From Brevibacterium sp. UCMA 11754 (GTDB lineage: Bacteria; Actinomycetota; Actinomycetes; Actinomycetales; Brevibacteriaceae): DNA of 64,000 bases. Where the stretch lies: assembly GCF_021532275.1 (NCBI RefSeq), contig NZ_JACBOT010000009.1:124001-188000 (forward strand). The letters are read 5' to 3'. Position 1 is the first letter of the stretch; each line of letters begins with the position of its first letter. A program made the position numbers and the translations under genes. The notes below the pieces were generated by a model. It saw only the letters and a program-made list of their open reading frames with translations. It did no database searches and was not told where the DNA came from. Shown here piece after piece: positions 23,479-32,182 of this stretch.

Positions 23479-24105
23479 TCAGCGCGAGTAGTGCTCGACG
23501 ACCAGCTGAACATCAACGGTCACAGGAACCTCTTCGCGCTTAGGGCGACGAAGCAGGGTGGTCTGCAGACCTTCGAGGTTGACATTGAGGTAGCCGGGAA
23601 CTGCAGGGAGAACATCCTTGTGTCCACCGGCTGCTGCGACCTGGAACGGATCCATCGATGCGCTGCGCTCGTGAACCTGGATGGTCTGTCCTTCCTTCAC
23701 GCGGAATGAAGGACGATCGACGCGCTGGCCGTCAACGGTGATGTGACGGTGCACGACGAACTGACGCGCCTGGGCGATGGTCCGGGCGAAGCCCGAACGC
23801 AGCACCAGTGCGTCGAGACGCATTTCGAGGAGCTCGACCATGGTCTCACCGGTCAGACCGGAGAGGCGGCTGGACTCTTTGTAGATCTTGAGCATCTGAG
23901 CTTCGCGGATGCCGTACTGGGCGCGAAGACGCTGCTTCTCCTTGAGACGGACCGAGTAGTCGCTGTCATTGCGACGACGTGCACGGCCGTGCTCGCCTGG
24001 AGGATACGGGCGACGCTCGAAGTACTTCTCCGCTTTCGGAGTCAGCGGCATGCCGAGGGCGCGCGAGACGCGCGTCATCCGGCGGTTACGTGCTGGTGCT
24101 GGCAC
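23479..24105 (-). CDS. rpsD: 30S ribosomal protein S4 (form without zinc cysteines)
   Basis: S4 binds 16S rRNA early in 30S assembly. From a GTG at 24105 (AAAGG seven bases upstream) the product has 208 residues: a basic N-terminus, FERRPYPPGEHGRARRR, then the S4 RNA-binding domain around MRLDALVLRSGFARTIAQAR and VDGQRV. The N-terminal region has no cysteines, so this is the zinc-independent form usual in this group when rpsD lies beside alaS instead of in the rpoA operon. An open frame to 24252 is not part of the protein. Confidence 0.95.
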   Translation of the reverse strand: MPAPARNRRMTRVSRALGMPLTPKAEKYFERRPYPPGEHGRARRRNDSDYSVRLKEKQRLRAQYGIREAQMLKIYKESSRLSGLTGETMVELLEMRLDALVLRSGFARTIAQARQFVVHRHITVDGQRVDRPSFRVKEGQTIQVHERSASMDPFQVAAAGGHKDVLPAVPGYLNVNLEGLQTTLLRRPKREEVPVTVDVQLVVEHYSR

Positions 24106-24255
24106 TGTATTACCTTTCATCAATATGGTGTGTCTCGACCGGCCATGGGTTCTCGCCCAAGTCGACACGGTTGTTTCCCTGGATGGGAAAGAGGGATTGA
24201 GCGTCGAGATCCGCTCGCACCGACCGCCTTTAGGGTGCAGGCACAACAGCAACCA

Positions 24256-24285
24256 ATCTTAGCGGATTCCACTCCCCCGGCGCAA
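24256..24285 (-). promoter_or_regulatory. Probable rpsD promoter
   Basis: TTGCGC (24280-24285) and TAAGAT (24256-24261) are spaced by 18 bp on the minus strand, giving a leader of about 145 bases before rpsD. A long leader would suit autoregulation by S4, but I see no clear fold. Confidence 0.4.
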
Positions 24286-24342
24286 AGCGACAGAACGGGG
24301 ACACGAACGATGTGCCGCGACTCTGCCGCCGGGTTGACCACA

Positions 24343-24363
24343 GGGCAGAAAGTATATCTGCCC
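24343..24363. repeat. Inverted repeat enclosing a TATACT hexamer
   Basis: GGGCAGA and its complement flank a 7-base centre that contains TATACT on the minus strand, 15 bp after the antiporter stop. It could be the antiporter terminator or a second upstream promoter/operator for rpsD. Confidence 0.3.
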
Positions 24364-24378
24364 GGAAGGTTCTGATGC

Positions 24379-25992
24379 TCAGGCGCCGGTGCGATCGGCT
24401 CCGCCGTCGGGCCTTCGCGTGGTGGGCAGCCGCATTGCCGCATCGGCAACTTCGGCTCCCGAACCACCATAGATGTTGACGACGGTGTGAACTCCTGCCG
24501 CGGAGAGGGCGTCGGCCTGGTCCTGACGCTGGACCACTGCGGCGATGGCACCGTCGAAACCGGCTATTCTCAGCTGTTCGAGTGCGAAGGTGTTCGAGTC
24601 GTGGATCGCCATAGCCAGAATCACGGTCCGGGCGGTTCCACCGACGACCAGGCGATGCCAGAACTCGTGGTCTGTGGCGTCGCCCTCCAGGACGTTGAAC
24701 TTCTCGCCTTTGAGATCCTCCACCACCAGATGATCGTTGTCGACACCGATGACGGACAGACCTCCTCGGTCGACCAACCGTTCATATGCACCGCGGCCGA
24801 TGCGGCCCATGCCCAGCACCACCACCTCGGCGGCACCTGTGTCGATCGGGCGATCCGGTGGGCGCAGTTTGGCCTCATTCTCATCGGGCAGGATCTCATC
24901 GAGTCTGCCCACGATCTGCAGACTGTAGGCGTTGGCCAGTGAGGAGATGATCATTGAGATCGCAACGGCCAATGCAGTCACTGTCAGCCAGCTGTCCTCG
25001 AACACTCCGCTGGCTGCCCCGACCGCCACCACGATGAGGGCGAATTCGGAGAAGTTACTCAAGGCGAGACTGGTGCGGATGCTGGTCCGGTTGCGCAGGC
25101 CGAAGAGTCGACCCATCAGATAGAAGCTGAGGAAGTTGAAGGGGATGAGAATCACACACAGGATGAGTGCCATGACCAGGTCGGCCCAAGTCGGGATCGC
25201 CTGCAGCCCGATGACGACGAAGAAGGCGACGAGGAAGAGCTCCTTGACGCTGAACAGGGACTTCGACAACTCGGTGGATCTGGGATGGCTGGCAAAGAGC
25301 AGACCCATCACCAAGGACCCCAGGTCGCCATGGATGCCCACGGACTCGAAGGCCACGTATCCCGGGCCCAACGCCATGACCACGCCGAAGAGCACCAGCA
25401 GCTCGCCTCGTCCGACACGGTCGAGAAGGCGGCGCAGCACCCATGCTGCGGGGATCAGGAGAACGAGCGCGAAGGCCCACAGACTCGGCGGCTCCTCACC
25501 TGCAACGGTGATGAAGGCGACGGCGGCGATGTCTTGGATGACGAGGATGGCGATGGCGATCTGACCGTAGTACGAACCATCGTCGGAGCGGTCTTCGAGG
25601 ACCTTGACCACGAGCACCGTTGAGGAGAACGACAGCGCGAATCCGAGCAGACCGACCGTGCCCAGTCCACCGTCGAGCGACACGACGCCGATGACCGCAG
25701 CCAACCCGATCGTGCCGGCCCCCACGAGGACGCTGGAGATCAGGTGGAGCGCGGCCGTGCCGTAGGCCTCAGGTTGGATGAGGGATCGCAGATCGAACTT
25801 CAGTCCGATGGTGAAGAGGAGCAGAACCACGCCGAGGTCGGAGACCCGTTCGAGACCGTCGAAAGCGGAGAAGCCGAGGAAGTGAAGCAGGAATCCGGCA
25901 CCAAGGAAGCCCACCAGTGGAGGAATGCGCAGTTCACGTGCCACCAACCCCAGAGCGAAAGCGGCCGCGATGGTGACGATGATGTCCTGCAC
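24379..25992 (-). CDS. CPA2-family cation:proton antiporter with RCK/TrkA-N domain
   Basis: The N-terminal 380 residues are a KefB/RosB-type Na+/H+ exchanger domain with many hydrophobic helices (for example GVVLLLFTIGLKFDLRSL and ALSFSSTVLVVKVLEDR); the C-terminal part is a nucleotide-binding TrkA-N domain starting VVVLGMGRIGRGAYERL. Such proteins exchange K+ or Na+ for H+ and are gated by nucleotides or NAD(H). I start at a GTG at 25992 with GGAGGGG just upstream (537 residues). The gene lies between rarA and rpsD. The ion cannot be read from sequence. No glutathione-binding partner (KefF/G) is nearby. Confidence 0.88.
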   Translation of the reverse strand: MQDIIVTIAAAFALGLVARELRIPPLVGFLGAGFLLHFLGFSAFDGLERVSDLGVVLLLFTIGLKFDLRSLIQPEAYGTAALHLISSVLVGAGTIGLAAVIGVVSLDGGLGTVGLLGFALSFSSTVLVVKVLEDRSDDGSYYGQIAIAILVIQDIAAVAFITVAGEEPPSLWAFALVLLIPAAWVLRRLLDRVGRGELLVLFGVVMALGPGYVAFESVGIHGDLGSLVMGLLFASHPRSTELSKSLFSVKELFLVAFFVVIGLQAIPTWADLVMALILCVILIPFNFLSFYLMGRLFGLRNRTSIRTSLALSNFSEFALIVVAVGAASGVFEDSWLTVTALAVAISMIISSLANAYSLQIVGRLDEILPDENEAKLRPPDRPIDTGAAEVVVLGMGRIGRGAYERLVDRGGLSVIGVDNDHLVVEDLKGEKFNVLEGDATDHEFWHRLVVGGTARTVILAMAIHDSNTFALEQLRIAGFDGAIAAVVQRQDQADALSAAGVHTVVNIYGGSGAEVADAAMRLPTTRRPDGGADRTGA

Positions 25993-26130
25993 GTCGCCCC
26001 TCCTCAGTCTCTCAGTCGCCGGCAAACCGACCGTGGCCGCGGCGCTCCTTCATCCTGTGCACAAAACTACCGCGTCCCAGGGGCCAGAGGGAGGAAATCG
26101 GCGGCGAATATCGGTAGGCCGGTGCCGATC

Positions 26131-27642
26131 TCAGGGTCGCAGGAGGTTCTGCAGCATCTCGAGACGCTCACCTAAGGAGCGCTCCATCCCGTTGCCTGTC
26201 GGCTCGTAGTAGCGCTTCCCGCGCAGTGTCTCGGGCAGGTATTCCTGGGCGGCAACCCCGTGAGGATGATCGTGCGAGTATTTGTAGCCCTCGCCGTGGC
26301 CGAGCTCCTTGGCGCCGGGATAGTGAGCGTCGCGCAGATGTGTCGGGACCTGCCCCGAGAACCCGTTCTTGACATCAGCGATGGCTGCGTCGAGGGCGCG
26401 GTAGCTCGCGTTCGACTTCGGAGCCATGGCCAGGTAGGTGACCGCTTCGGCCAGCGGAATGCGTCCTTCCGGCATGCCGATGTTCTGCACAGCTGTTGAT
26501 GCCGCCACTGCGATCGGCAGGGCCTGTGGATCGGCCATGCCGATGTCCTCGGCAGCCGATATCACGACACGTCGCGCGATGAAGCGGGGGTCTTCGCCGG
26601 CAACGATCATCCTGGCCAGGTAGTGCAGCGCGGCATCGACGTCTGAGCCGCGAATCGACTTGATGAATGCGGAGACGACATCGTAGTGCTGGTCTCCGTT
26701 CTTGTCATAGCGCAGCACAGTTTCGGAGCTGGCCTCGGCACAGGCGGCCTCGGTGATGAGGATCGCGCTGCGATCAGTTTCCGAATCATCCGCTGTCTGA
26801 TTCGACTCGGTTGTGTCGTCCGCGTCGTCTGAACCGGCCGTGTCATCAGTCGAGTCATCGGCCGTGTCTCCGTCATCTGCCTGTGCGAACTCTGCCTGTG
26901 CGGCAGCGATGCCAGCGGCGGCTTCGAGGATGGTCAGGGAGCGTCGGGCGTCGGCACCGGCGATGCGGACGATGAAGTCCTTCGCCGCAGGCTCGAGTTC
27001 GAATTGGCCGGCCAAACCTCGGTCGCTGGTGACTGCACGGTCGAGGAGATCGGCGATGGCGGCATCGTCGAGCGGACGCAGCGTAAGCAGAAGCGAGCGG
27101 GACAGGAGTGGGGAGATGACGGAGAACGATGGGTTCTCGGTCGTCGCGGCCACGAGCACGACGAGGCGGTTCTCCACCGCTGGCAGCAGAGCGTCCTGCT
27201 GTGCTTTCGAGAACCGGTGGATCTCGTCGAGGAACAGCACGGTCGTGCGCTGATACATGTCGCGCTCGCGCCTGGCGTTCTCGATCACCTGTCGCACGTC
27301 CTTGACACCGGCGGTGATCGCGGACATCTCGACGAAGGTGCGGCCCGGCGCATGGGATATGACGTGGGCCAGGGTGGTCTTGCCGACCCCGGGAGGCCCC
27401 CACAGGATCACCGAGGAGGCTCCTGCCCGGTCTCCCCCGTTGGCCTCGACGAGTTGGACGAGGGGTGAGCCGGGGAACGTCAGATGGTCTTGGCCGACCA
27501 CCTCGGCGATGGTGCGCGGACGCATCCGCACCGCCAGCGGATCGAGAGCTCGACCCGAACCGGCAGAAGAACCGCCGACGCCCGGACCAGGAGATCCCTG
27601 GTCCGGGCTATCGGAGGAGAAGAGGTCAGGGCCGTTGGTCAT
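26131..27642 (-). CDS. rarA: Replication-associated recombination protein A (MgsA/WRNIP1 family AAA ATPase)
   Basis: RarA is a clamp-loader-like ATPase acting at stalled replication forks. Walker A is GPPGVGKTT (residues 82-90), Walker [16 protein letters not shown], and the sensor region has [10 protein letters not shown]. The C-terminal tetramerisation domain includes [11 protein letters not shown] and [10 protein letters not shown]. An Asp/Thr/Ser-rich insertion of about 39 residues (254-292) separates the AAA lid from the C-terminal domain; without it the length would be typical. The ATG at 27642 overlaps the aspS stop (TGATG). Confidence 0.95.
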   Translation of the reverse strand: MTNGPDLFSSDSPDQGSPGPGVGGSSAGSGRALDPLAVRMRPRTIAEVVGQDHLTFPGSPLVQLVEANGGDRAGASSVILWGPPGVGKTTLAHVISHAPGRTFVEMSAITAGVKDVRQVIENARRERDMYQRTTVLFLDEIHRFSKAQQDALLPAVENRLVVLVAATTENPSFSVISPLLSRSLLLTLRPLDDAAIADLLDRAVTSDRGLAGQFELEPAAKDFIVRIAGADARRSLTILEAAAGIAAAQAEFAQADDGDTADDSTDDTAGSDDADDTTESNQTADDSETDRSAILITEAACAEASSETVLRYDKNGDQHYDVVSAFIKSIRGSDVDAALHYLARMIVAGEDPRFIARRVVISAAEDIGMADPQALPIAVAASTAVQNIGMPEGRIPLAEAVTYLAMAPKSNASYRALDAAIADVKNGFSGQVPTHLRDAHYPGAKELGHGEGYKYSHDHPHGVAAQEYLPETLRGKRYYEPTGNGMERSLGERLEMLQNLLRP

Positions 27643-29426
27643 CAGGCCTCGGTGTCGTCATCTTCCGGTTCGAAGTCCACGCCGGCCTCGGCACGCTGTG
27701 CATCGGTGATCGGTGCAGGAGCCTGGGTGAGCGGATCGTATCCGGCACCCGTCTTCGGGAAGGCGATGACCTCGCGGATCGAGTCGACCCCGGCGAGCAG
27801 GGACACGATGCGGTCCCAGCCGAAGGCGATGCCTCCGTGAGGGGGTGCGCCGAACTTGAAGGCTTCGAGGAGGAAGCCGAACTTCTCCTGTGCGTCTTCC
27901 TCGGAGATGCCCATGATCTTGAACACGCGTTCCTGGATGTCCTTGCGGTGGATGCGGATCGAACCGCCGCCGATCTCGTTGCCGTTGCAGACAATGTCGT
28001 AGGCGTAGGCCAGGGCGGCACCCGGATCGGCCTCCAGGGTGTCGAGGAATTCGGGCTTCGGAGCGGTGAAGGCGTGGTGGACCGCGGTCCATGTTCCTTC
28101 ACCGACGGCGACGTCGCCCGCGGCCTGAGCCGCGGCTGCCGATTCGAAGAGCGGTGCGTCGACGACCCACACGAAGGCCCAGTCGCCTTCCTTGATGAGT
28201 CCTGTGCGTTCGGCGATCTCATTGCGGGCGGCACCCAGCAGAGCCCGCGAGCTCGCAGGATCACCGGCGGCGAAGAAGATCGCGTCACCGGGGGTGGCTC
28301 CTGCGGCTTCGACGAGGCCTGCCTTCTCCTCATCGGAGATGTTCTTGGCCACGGGACCGGTCAGGGTGCCGTCTTCGGCCACGAGCACGTAGGCAAGGCC
28401 CTTGGCGCCGCGCTGCTTGGCCCAGTCCTGCCAGGCGTCGAGCTGACGGCGGGGCAGGGAGCCGCCGCCGGGGTAGACGACCGAGCCGACGTAGTCGGAC
28501 TGGAAGACCCGGAACGGGGTGTCCTGGAAGAATTCGGTGAGGTTGTGCAGCTCGAGTTCGAAGCGCAGATCAGGCTTGTCGCTACCGTACTTCTCCATCG
28601 CCTCGGCGTAGGTGATGTGCGGGATCGGCGTGGTGATCTCGTGTCCGATGAGCTTCCACAGAGCCACGAGGATCTTCTCGGCAAGCTCGATGATGTCTTC
28701 CTGCTCAACGAAGGATGCCTCGATGTCGAGCTGAGTGAATTCGGGCTGCCTATCGGCGCGGAAGTCCTCGTCGCGGTAGCAGCGCGCCAGCTGGTAGTAG
28801 CGTTCCATACCGGCGACCTGCAGAAGCTGCTTGAACAGCTGCGGTGACTGCGGCAGGGCGTACCAGGAACCGGGCTGCAGGCGAGCGGGGACGAGGAAGT
28901 CGCGGGCGCCCTCGGGGGTCGACCGAGTCAGGGTCGGTGTCTCGATCTCGAGGAATTCCTGCTCGTCGAGGACCGTGCGGGCCGCCTTGTTCGCGGCCGA
29001 GCGCAGGCGCATGGTGGAGGCCGGACCGGACCGACGCAGGTCGAGGTACCGGTAGCGCAGGCGGGTCTCCTCGCCGACGGTGCCGGCGTCTTCGGCGTGG
29101 TCGGAGACCTGGAAGGGCAGCGCCTCGGCGAGGCTGAGGATCTCGACGTTCGTGTCGATGACTTCGATGTCGCCGGTCGGCAGGTTGGCGTTGGTGTTGC
29201 CCTCGGGACGCAGGGACACGGTGCCGGTGACCTTGACGACGGATTCGTTGCGCAGCGAGTGCGCGTCGTCCTCACGGACGACGACCTGGACGATGCCCGA
29301 AGCGTCACGCAGATCGATGAAGGCGACACCTCCATGATCGCGACGACGGTCGACCCACCCGGTCAGGGTGACGGTCTGTCCTGCGTGTGAGGCTCGCAGG
29401 CTTCCGGTTTTGTGGCTTCGCAGCAC
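27642..29426 (-). CDS. aspS: Aspartate-tRNA ligase
   Basis: AspS is a class II synthetase charging tRNA-Asp (and, if non-discriminating, tRNA-Asn; I cannot tell here). It has the N-terminal OB fold with [19 protein letters not shown], motif 2 at [20 protein letters not shown], a bacterial insertion domain in the middle, and motif 3 [11 protein letters not shown]. 594 residues. The GTG at 29426 has AAAGGAG eight bases upstream. It is followed directly by rarA. Confidence 0.97.
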   Translation of the reverse strand: MLRSHKTGSLRASHAGQTVTLTGWVDRRRDHGGVAFIDLRDASGIVQVVVREDDAHSLRNESVVKVTGTVSLRPEGNTNANLPTGDIEVIDTNVEILSLAEALPFQVSDHAEDAGTVGEETRLRYRYLDLRRSGPASTMRLRSAANKAARTVLDEQEFLEIETPTLTRSTPEGARDFLVPARLQPGSWYALPQSPQLFKQLLQVAGMERYYQLARCYRDEDFRADRQPEFTQLDIEASFVEQEDIIELAEKILVALWKLIGHEITTPIPHITYAEAMEKYGSDKPDLRFELELHNLTEFFQDTPFRVFQSDYVGSVVYPGGGSLPRRQLDAWQDWAKQRGAKGLAYVLVAEDGTLTGPVAKNISDEEKAGLVEAAGATPGDAIFFAAGDPASSRALLGAARNEIAERTGLIKEGDWAFVWVVDAPLFESAAAAQAAGDVAVGEGTWTAVHHAFTAPKPEFLDTLEADPGAALAYAYDIVCNGNEIGGGSIRIHRKDIQERVFKIMGISEEDAQEKFGFLLEAFKFGAPPHGGIAFGWDRIVSLLAGVDSIREVIAFPKTGAGYDPLTQAPAPITDAQRAEAGVDFEPEDDDTEA

Positions 29427-29545
29427 CTAGGGCTCCTTTACGATGTTTATGTGGCAGCGCGTGAACAATGATAGTCGCTCGCCACTCGATTACCGGCATG
29501 GCCCACTGCAGGACATCTGCCGCAGGCGACGAGGAAGAGGATCAC

Positions 29546-29920
29546 ATGAGCACAGGTGGCACGGGCACGGAGGATCTCGGCTCGGATGCGGGAACAGACC
29601 CCACCTCGGCGCAGGTCGAGGTGGCTGCGGAGACCTTTCGCATGCTCGCCTCCGGGACTCGCCTCCGTCTGGTCTGGACGTTGGTCAACCAGGAACTCGA
29701 TGTCTCTTCCCTCGCCGAGGCGATCGGTGCGGCCGTCCCCACCGTGAGTCAGCATCTGGCGAAGATGAGATTGGCGGGCCTGATCTCGTCTCGCCGGGAC
29801 GGGCGTCGGATCTTCTACACCGTCGACGATCCGCACGTGGTCACAATGGTGCGCGAGATCTTCGATCACATCGCCCCCGACGGATCCTTGGCGCCCGACC
29901 CGCCCGCGAGCGGCTCCTGA
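29546..29920 (+). CDS. ArsR/SmtB-family metal-type regulator
   Basis: A 124-residue winged-helix protein: disordered N-terminus, then TFRMLASGTRLRLVWTLVNQ, the recognition helix AVPTVSQHLAKMRLAGLI, and the wing SSRRDGRRIFYTV. The last helix carries Asp95-x-His97 and His108, the spacing of the alpha5 metal site of CzrA/NmtR-type sensors, although the fourth ligand (His108+3) is Pro. No cysteines are present. The ATG at 29546 follows GGAAGAGG. It is divergent from aspS, and no efflux pump is adjacent, so its target is unknown. Confidence 0.85.
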   Translation: MSTGGTGTEDLGSDAGTDPTSAQVEVAAETFRMLASGTRLRLVWTLVNQELDVSSLAEAIGAAVPTVSQHLAKMRLAGLISSRRDGRRIFYTVDDPHVVTMVREIFDHIAPDGSLAPDPPASGS

Positions 29921-29974
29921 CATTAGGCAGAGGCTTCACACCTCGGCCCAGGCAGGAATTCGGTCCGAACGATC

Positions 29975-31309
29975 TCAGTCCCGGTACACCCGTGGCTGAC
30001 GGTCGGCGGCGACAGGCTCCCATGTCTGAGGGTCCGCCGGAGCCTGCTCCCCGGAGCGGATGTCCTTGATTTCGTGACCACTCTCACCATCGGTGAACCA
30101 TACGAAGGGGATCTCCCGACGTTCGGCGTAGCGAATCTGCTTTCCGAACTTCGCAGCGCTCGGTGAGACCTCACAGGCGATGTCACGGGCACGCAGAGCG
30201 GTGGCGACCGCATCGGCCTCACCGCGCTTGTCCTCATCCGTGACGGCGACGACCACAGCCGACGGTGTTCCACGCGTGGCCTTGATGCCGCTGTCGGCAT
30301 CGAGGATGAAGGCCATGAGCCGCGAGACGCCGATCGACATCCCAACACCGGGGTAGCTCTTCTTACCCACAGTCACGAGTGAATCGTAGCGACCGCCCGA
30401 GGCCACCGATCCGAGTTCTTCGTGTCCGATCAGCTGCGTCTCATAGACCGCTCCTGTGTAATAGTCGAGTCCCCGCGCGATCTTCAGCTGCGCCACAACG
30501 ACGCCGGGTGCTCGCTCATGGGCGGCGCGAAGCATCGTGGTCAGAGAGGCGAGACCCTCGTCGAGCAGGGGGTGTTCGACGCCGAGTGCACACACCTCGT
30601 CTGCGAAGTCCGGCGAATCCGATTCGATCGCGGCCAGTGCGAGGCACAGTCGCTGCTGCTCCTCGTCGGCCGCGGCTTCCGCGGCCAACAGTCTGCCCAC
30701 CTCGGCGGGACCGATCTTGTCGTACTTGTCGAGACAGCGCAGGACGGCCTGGATGTCGGTGAGTCCGATGCCACGCGCGAACCCTTCGAGGAGCCTGCGA
30801 TCGTTGACCACGATCTTGACCCCGGGCACGCCCAGTGGAGCCAGCCGATTGAAGGCATCGGCGACGGCGAGCGGAATCTCAACTTCGAAGTGTCCAGGCA
30901 GCTCCGCCTCGGCGATGACGTCGATATCGGCCTGGATGAACTCGCGGTACCGGCCCTGCTGGGGGCGTTCGCCGCGCCACACCGGCTGGATTCGGGCGGC
31001 TTTGAACGGGAAGGAGAGTTCGTTCGCGTTGTCGGCGATGAACCGTGCCAGGGGTACAGTGAGGTCGAAGTGCAGCCCCAGCGGATTGCGCTCGGTGCCC
31101 TCGGAGTGCAGGCGGCTGACAGCGAAGATCTCTTTGTCGATCTCTCCGTCCTTGGCGAGCTGGCTGATCGGCTCGACTGCACGGTGGTTGAGTGCCGAGT
31201 ATCCATGCAGCGCGAAGGTGTGTTCGAGGACGTCGATGATCGACCTCTCAATCACGCGCTCTGCTGGAAGTCGTTCCGGGAAACCGGACAGTCGGGCTGA
31301 CTTCGCCAT
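29975..31309 (-). CDS. hisS: Histidine-tRNA ligase (eukaryote/archaea-like type)
   Basis: HisS charges tRNA-His. Motif 2 region is VWRGERPQQGRYREFIQADI, the histidine-binding motifs are ARGLDYYTGAVYET and SGGRYDSL, and the anticodon domain ends the protein. Where most bacterial HisRS have LRPEGT, this one has GLHFDLTVPLARF, as in eukaryotic enzymes and a subset of actinobacteria. Start at ATG 31309 with AAGGAG five bases upstream; 444 residues. An open frame to 31612 overlaps the next gene and is not coding. It lies between the metallo-hydrolase and the ArsR gene. Confidence 0.94.
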   Translation of the reverse strand: MAKSARLSGFPERLPAERVIERSIIDVLEHTFALHGYSALNHRAVEPISQLAKDGEIDKEIFAVSRLHSEGTERNPLGLHFDLTVPLARFIADNANELSFPFKAARIQPVWRGERPQQGRYREFIQADIDVIAEAELPGHFEVEIPLAVADAFNRLAPLGVPGVKIVVNDRRLLEGFARGIGLTDIQAVLRCLDKYDKIGPAEVGRLLAAEAAADEEQQRLCLALAAIESDSPDFADEVCALGVEHPLLDEGLASLTTMLRAAHERAPGVVVAQLKIARGLDYYTGAVYETQLIGHEELGSVASGGRYDSLVTVGKKSYPGVGMSIGVSRLMAFILDADSGIKATRGTPSAVVVAVTDEDKRGEADAVATALRARDIACEVSPSAAKFGKQIRYAERREIPFVWFTDGESGHEIKDIRSGEQAPADPQTWEPVAADRQPRVYRD

Positions 31310-31383
31310 TGTTCTCCTTGGTGCTCTTCGTCTCTGATGGGTGTTGTCGTACCTGGTGGGTGCTGGTCTGGTTCGTCTCGCGC

Positions 31384-31441
31384 GGAACCGCTTCGTCTTT
31401 AGAAGAACCGATTCGTCTCTAGAAGAACGGGTTCGTCGCCA
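31384..31441. repeat. Three 20-bp tandem repeats over the 3' end of the metallo-hydrolase gene
   Basis: The units 31384-31403, 31404-31423 and 31424-31441 are imperfect copies (GAACCGnTTCGTCTnTAGAA pattern). The rightmost copy encodes the last codons (NPFF), the stop falls in the middle copy, and the other sequence follows outside the gene. Confidence 0.6.
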
Positions 31442-32063
31442 GTTCGTGGCCGACTCGGGAGCCTGGACCGTGTCCAGGATAGATGGGAACGTCGGGCAGC
31501 GTCGCGAACGCCCGCAGTGATTCTGCCATCGCCGAGGCGTCTCCCCCTGGGAGGTCGACGCGTCCGATCGCTCCGGCGAAGACCACATCGCCGGTGAAGA
31601 TGATCTCCTCACCGTCGGCCTGCACCCGCAGCAGGGTCGAACCTTCCGTGTGTCCGGGTGCGGCCACAGCAGTGATCGTCAGCCCTGCGACCTCCACCGT
31701 CTGCGCGTCGATGAGAGCGTTGACCTCGGGCGCTGACCAATCCTTGACGAGCGGTTCGAGCATCTGGGCGAACTGAGGGCTGAGAGTCTCGGCGGGCTTG
31801 TCCAAGCGATAGTGGTCGGTGTCGCCTAGGTAGACGGGCACATTCCAGCGGGCCAGGACGTTGGTCAGTCCGAGGATGTGGTCGGGGTGACCGTGGGTGA
31901 GGAAGATGGCCCGAGGCACCAGATTCTCCTCGTCGACGATGTCGCCGAGACCGGGGGCACAGTCGAATCCTGAGTCGACGAAGATGGCATCGTCATGGCC
32001 TTCGGCACGCACGGCGTAGCAGTTGACTTCGAGAAATTCGGCGCGGGTCACAAATACATCCAT
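31419..32063 (-). CDS. Metallo-beta-lactamase-fold hydrolase (glyoxalase II-like)
   Basis: A 214-residue protein with the metal-binding THGHPDHILG, then PGHTEGS, FTGDVVFAGAIGRVDLPGG and YPGHGPGSRVGHE: a complete two-metal site as in glyoxalase II and related thioester hydrolases. The substrate is unknown; proteins of this type near hisS and rel are common in actinobacteria but little studied. The ATG at 32063 is preferred over a TTG two codons upstream. It is divergent from the DUF349 gene. Confidence 0.88.
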   Translation of the reverse strand: MDVFVTRAEFLEVNCYAVRAEGHDDAIFVDSGFDCAPGLGDIVDEENLVPRAIFLTHGHPDHILGLTNVLARWNVPVYLGDTDHYRLDKPAETLSPQFAQMLEPLVKDWSAPEVNALIDAQTVEVAGLTITAVAAPGHTEGSTLLRVQADGEEIIFTGDVVFAGAIGRVDLPGGDASAMAESLRAFATLPDVPIYPGHGPGSRVGHELATNPFF

Positions 32064-32182
32064 GCTCAAAGTCTATCCAGAGCATGGGGCTTGGTTATGC
32101 TGGGATAACGTCAATCAGGAAATCGAGTGATCTGCAGGCACAGAGTCCCGCAGGTTCGACCGATGGAAACAAGGTGAGAATC

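Noticed and set aside
27465-28847. A 460-codon plus-strand frame opposite aspS and rarA
   Set aside because: Antisense shadow of two well-supported genes.
31310-31612. Extended N-terminus of hisS
   Set aside because: It overlaps the metallo-hydrolase gene; the ATG at 31309 has a strong ribosome site and matches family starts.
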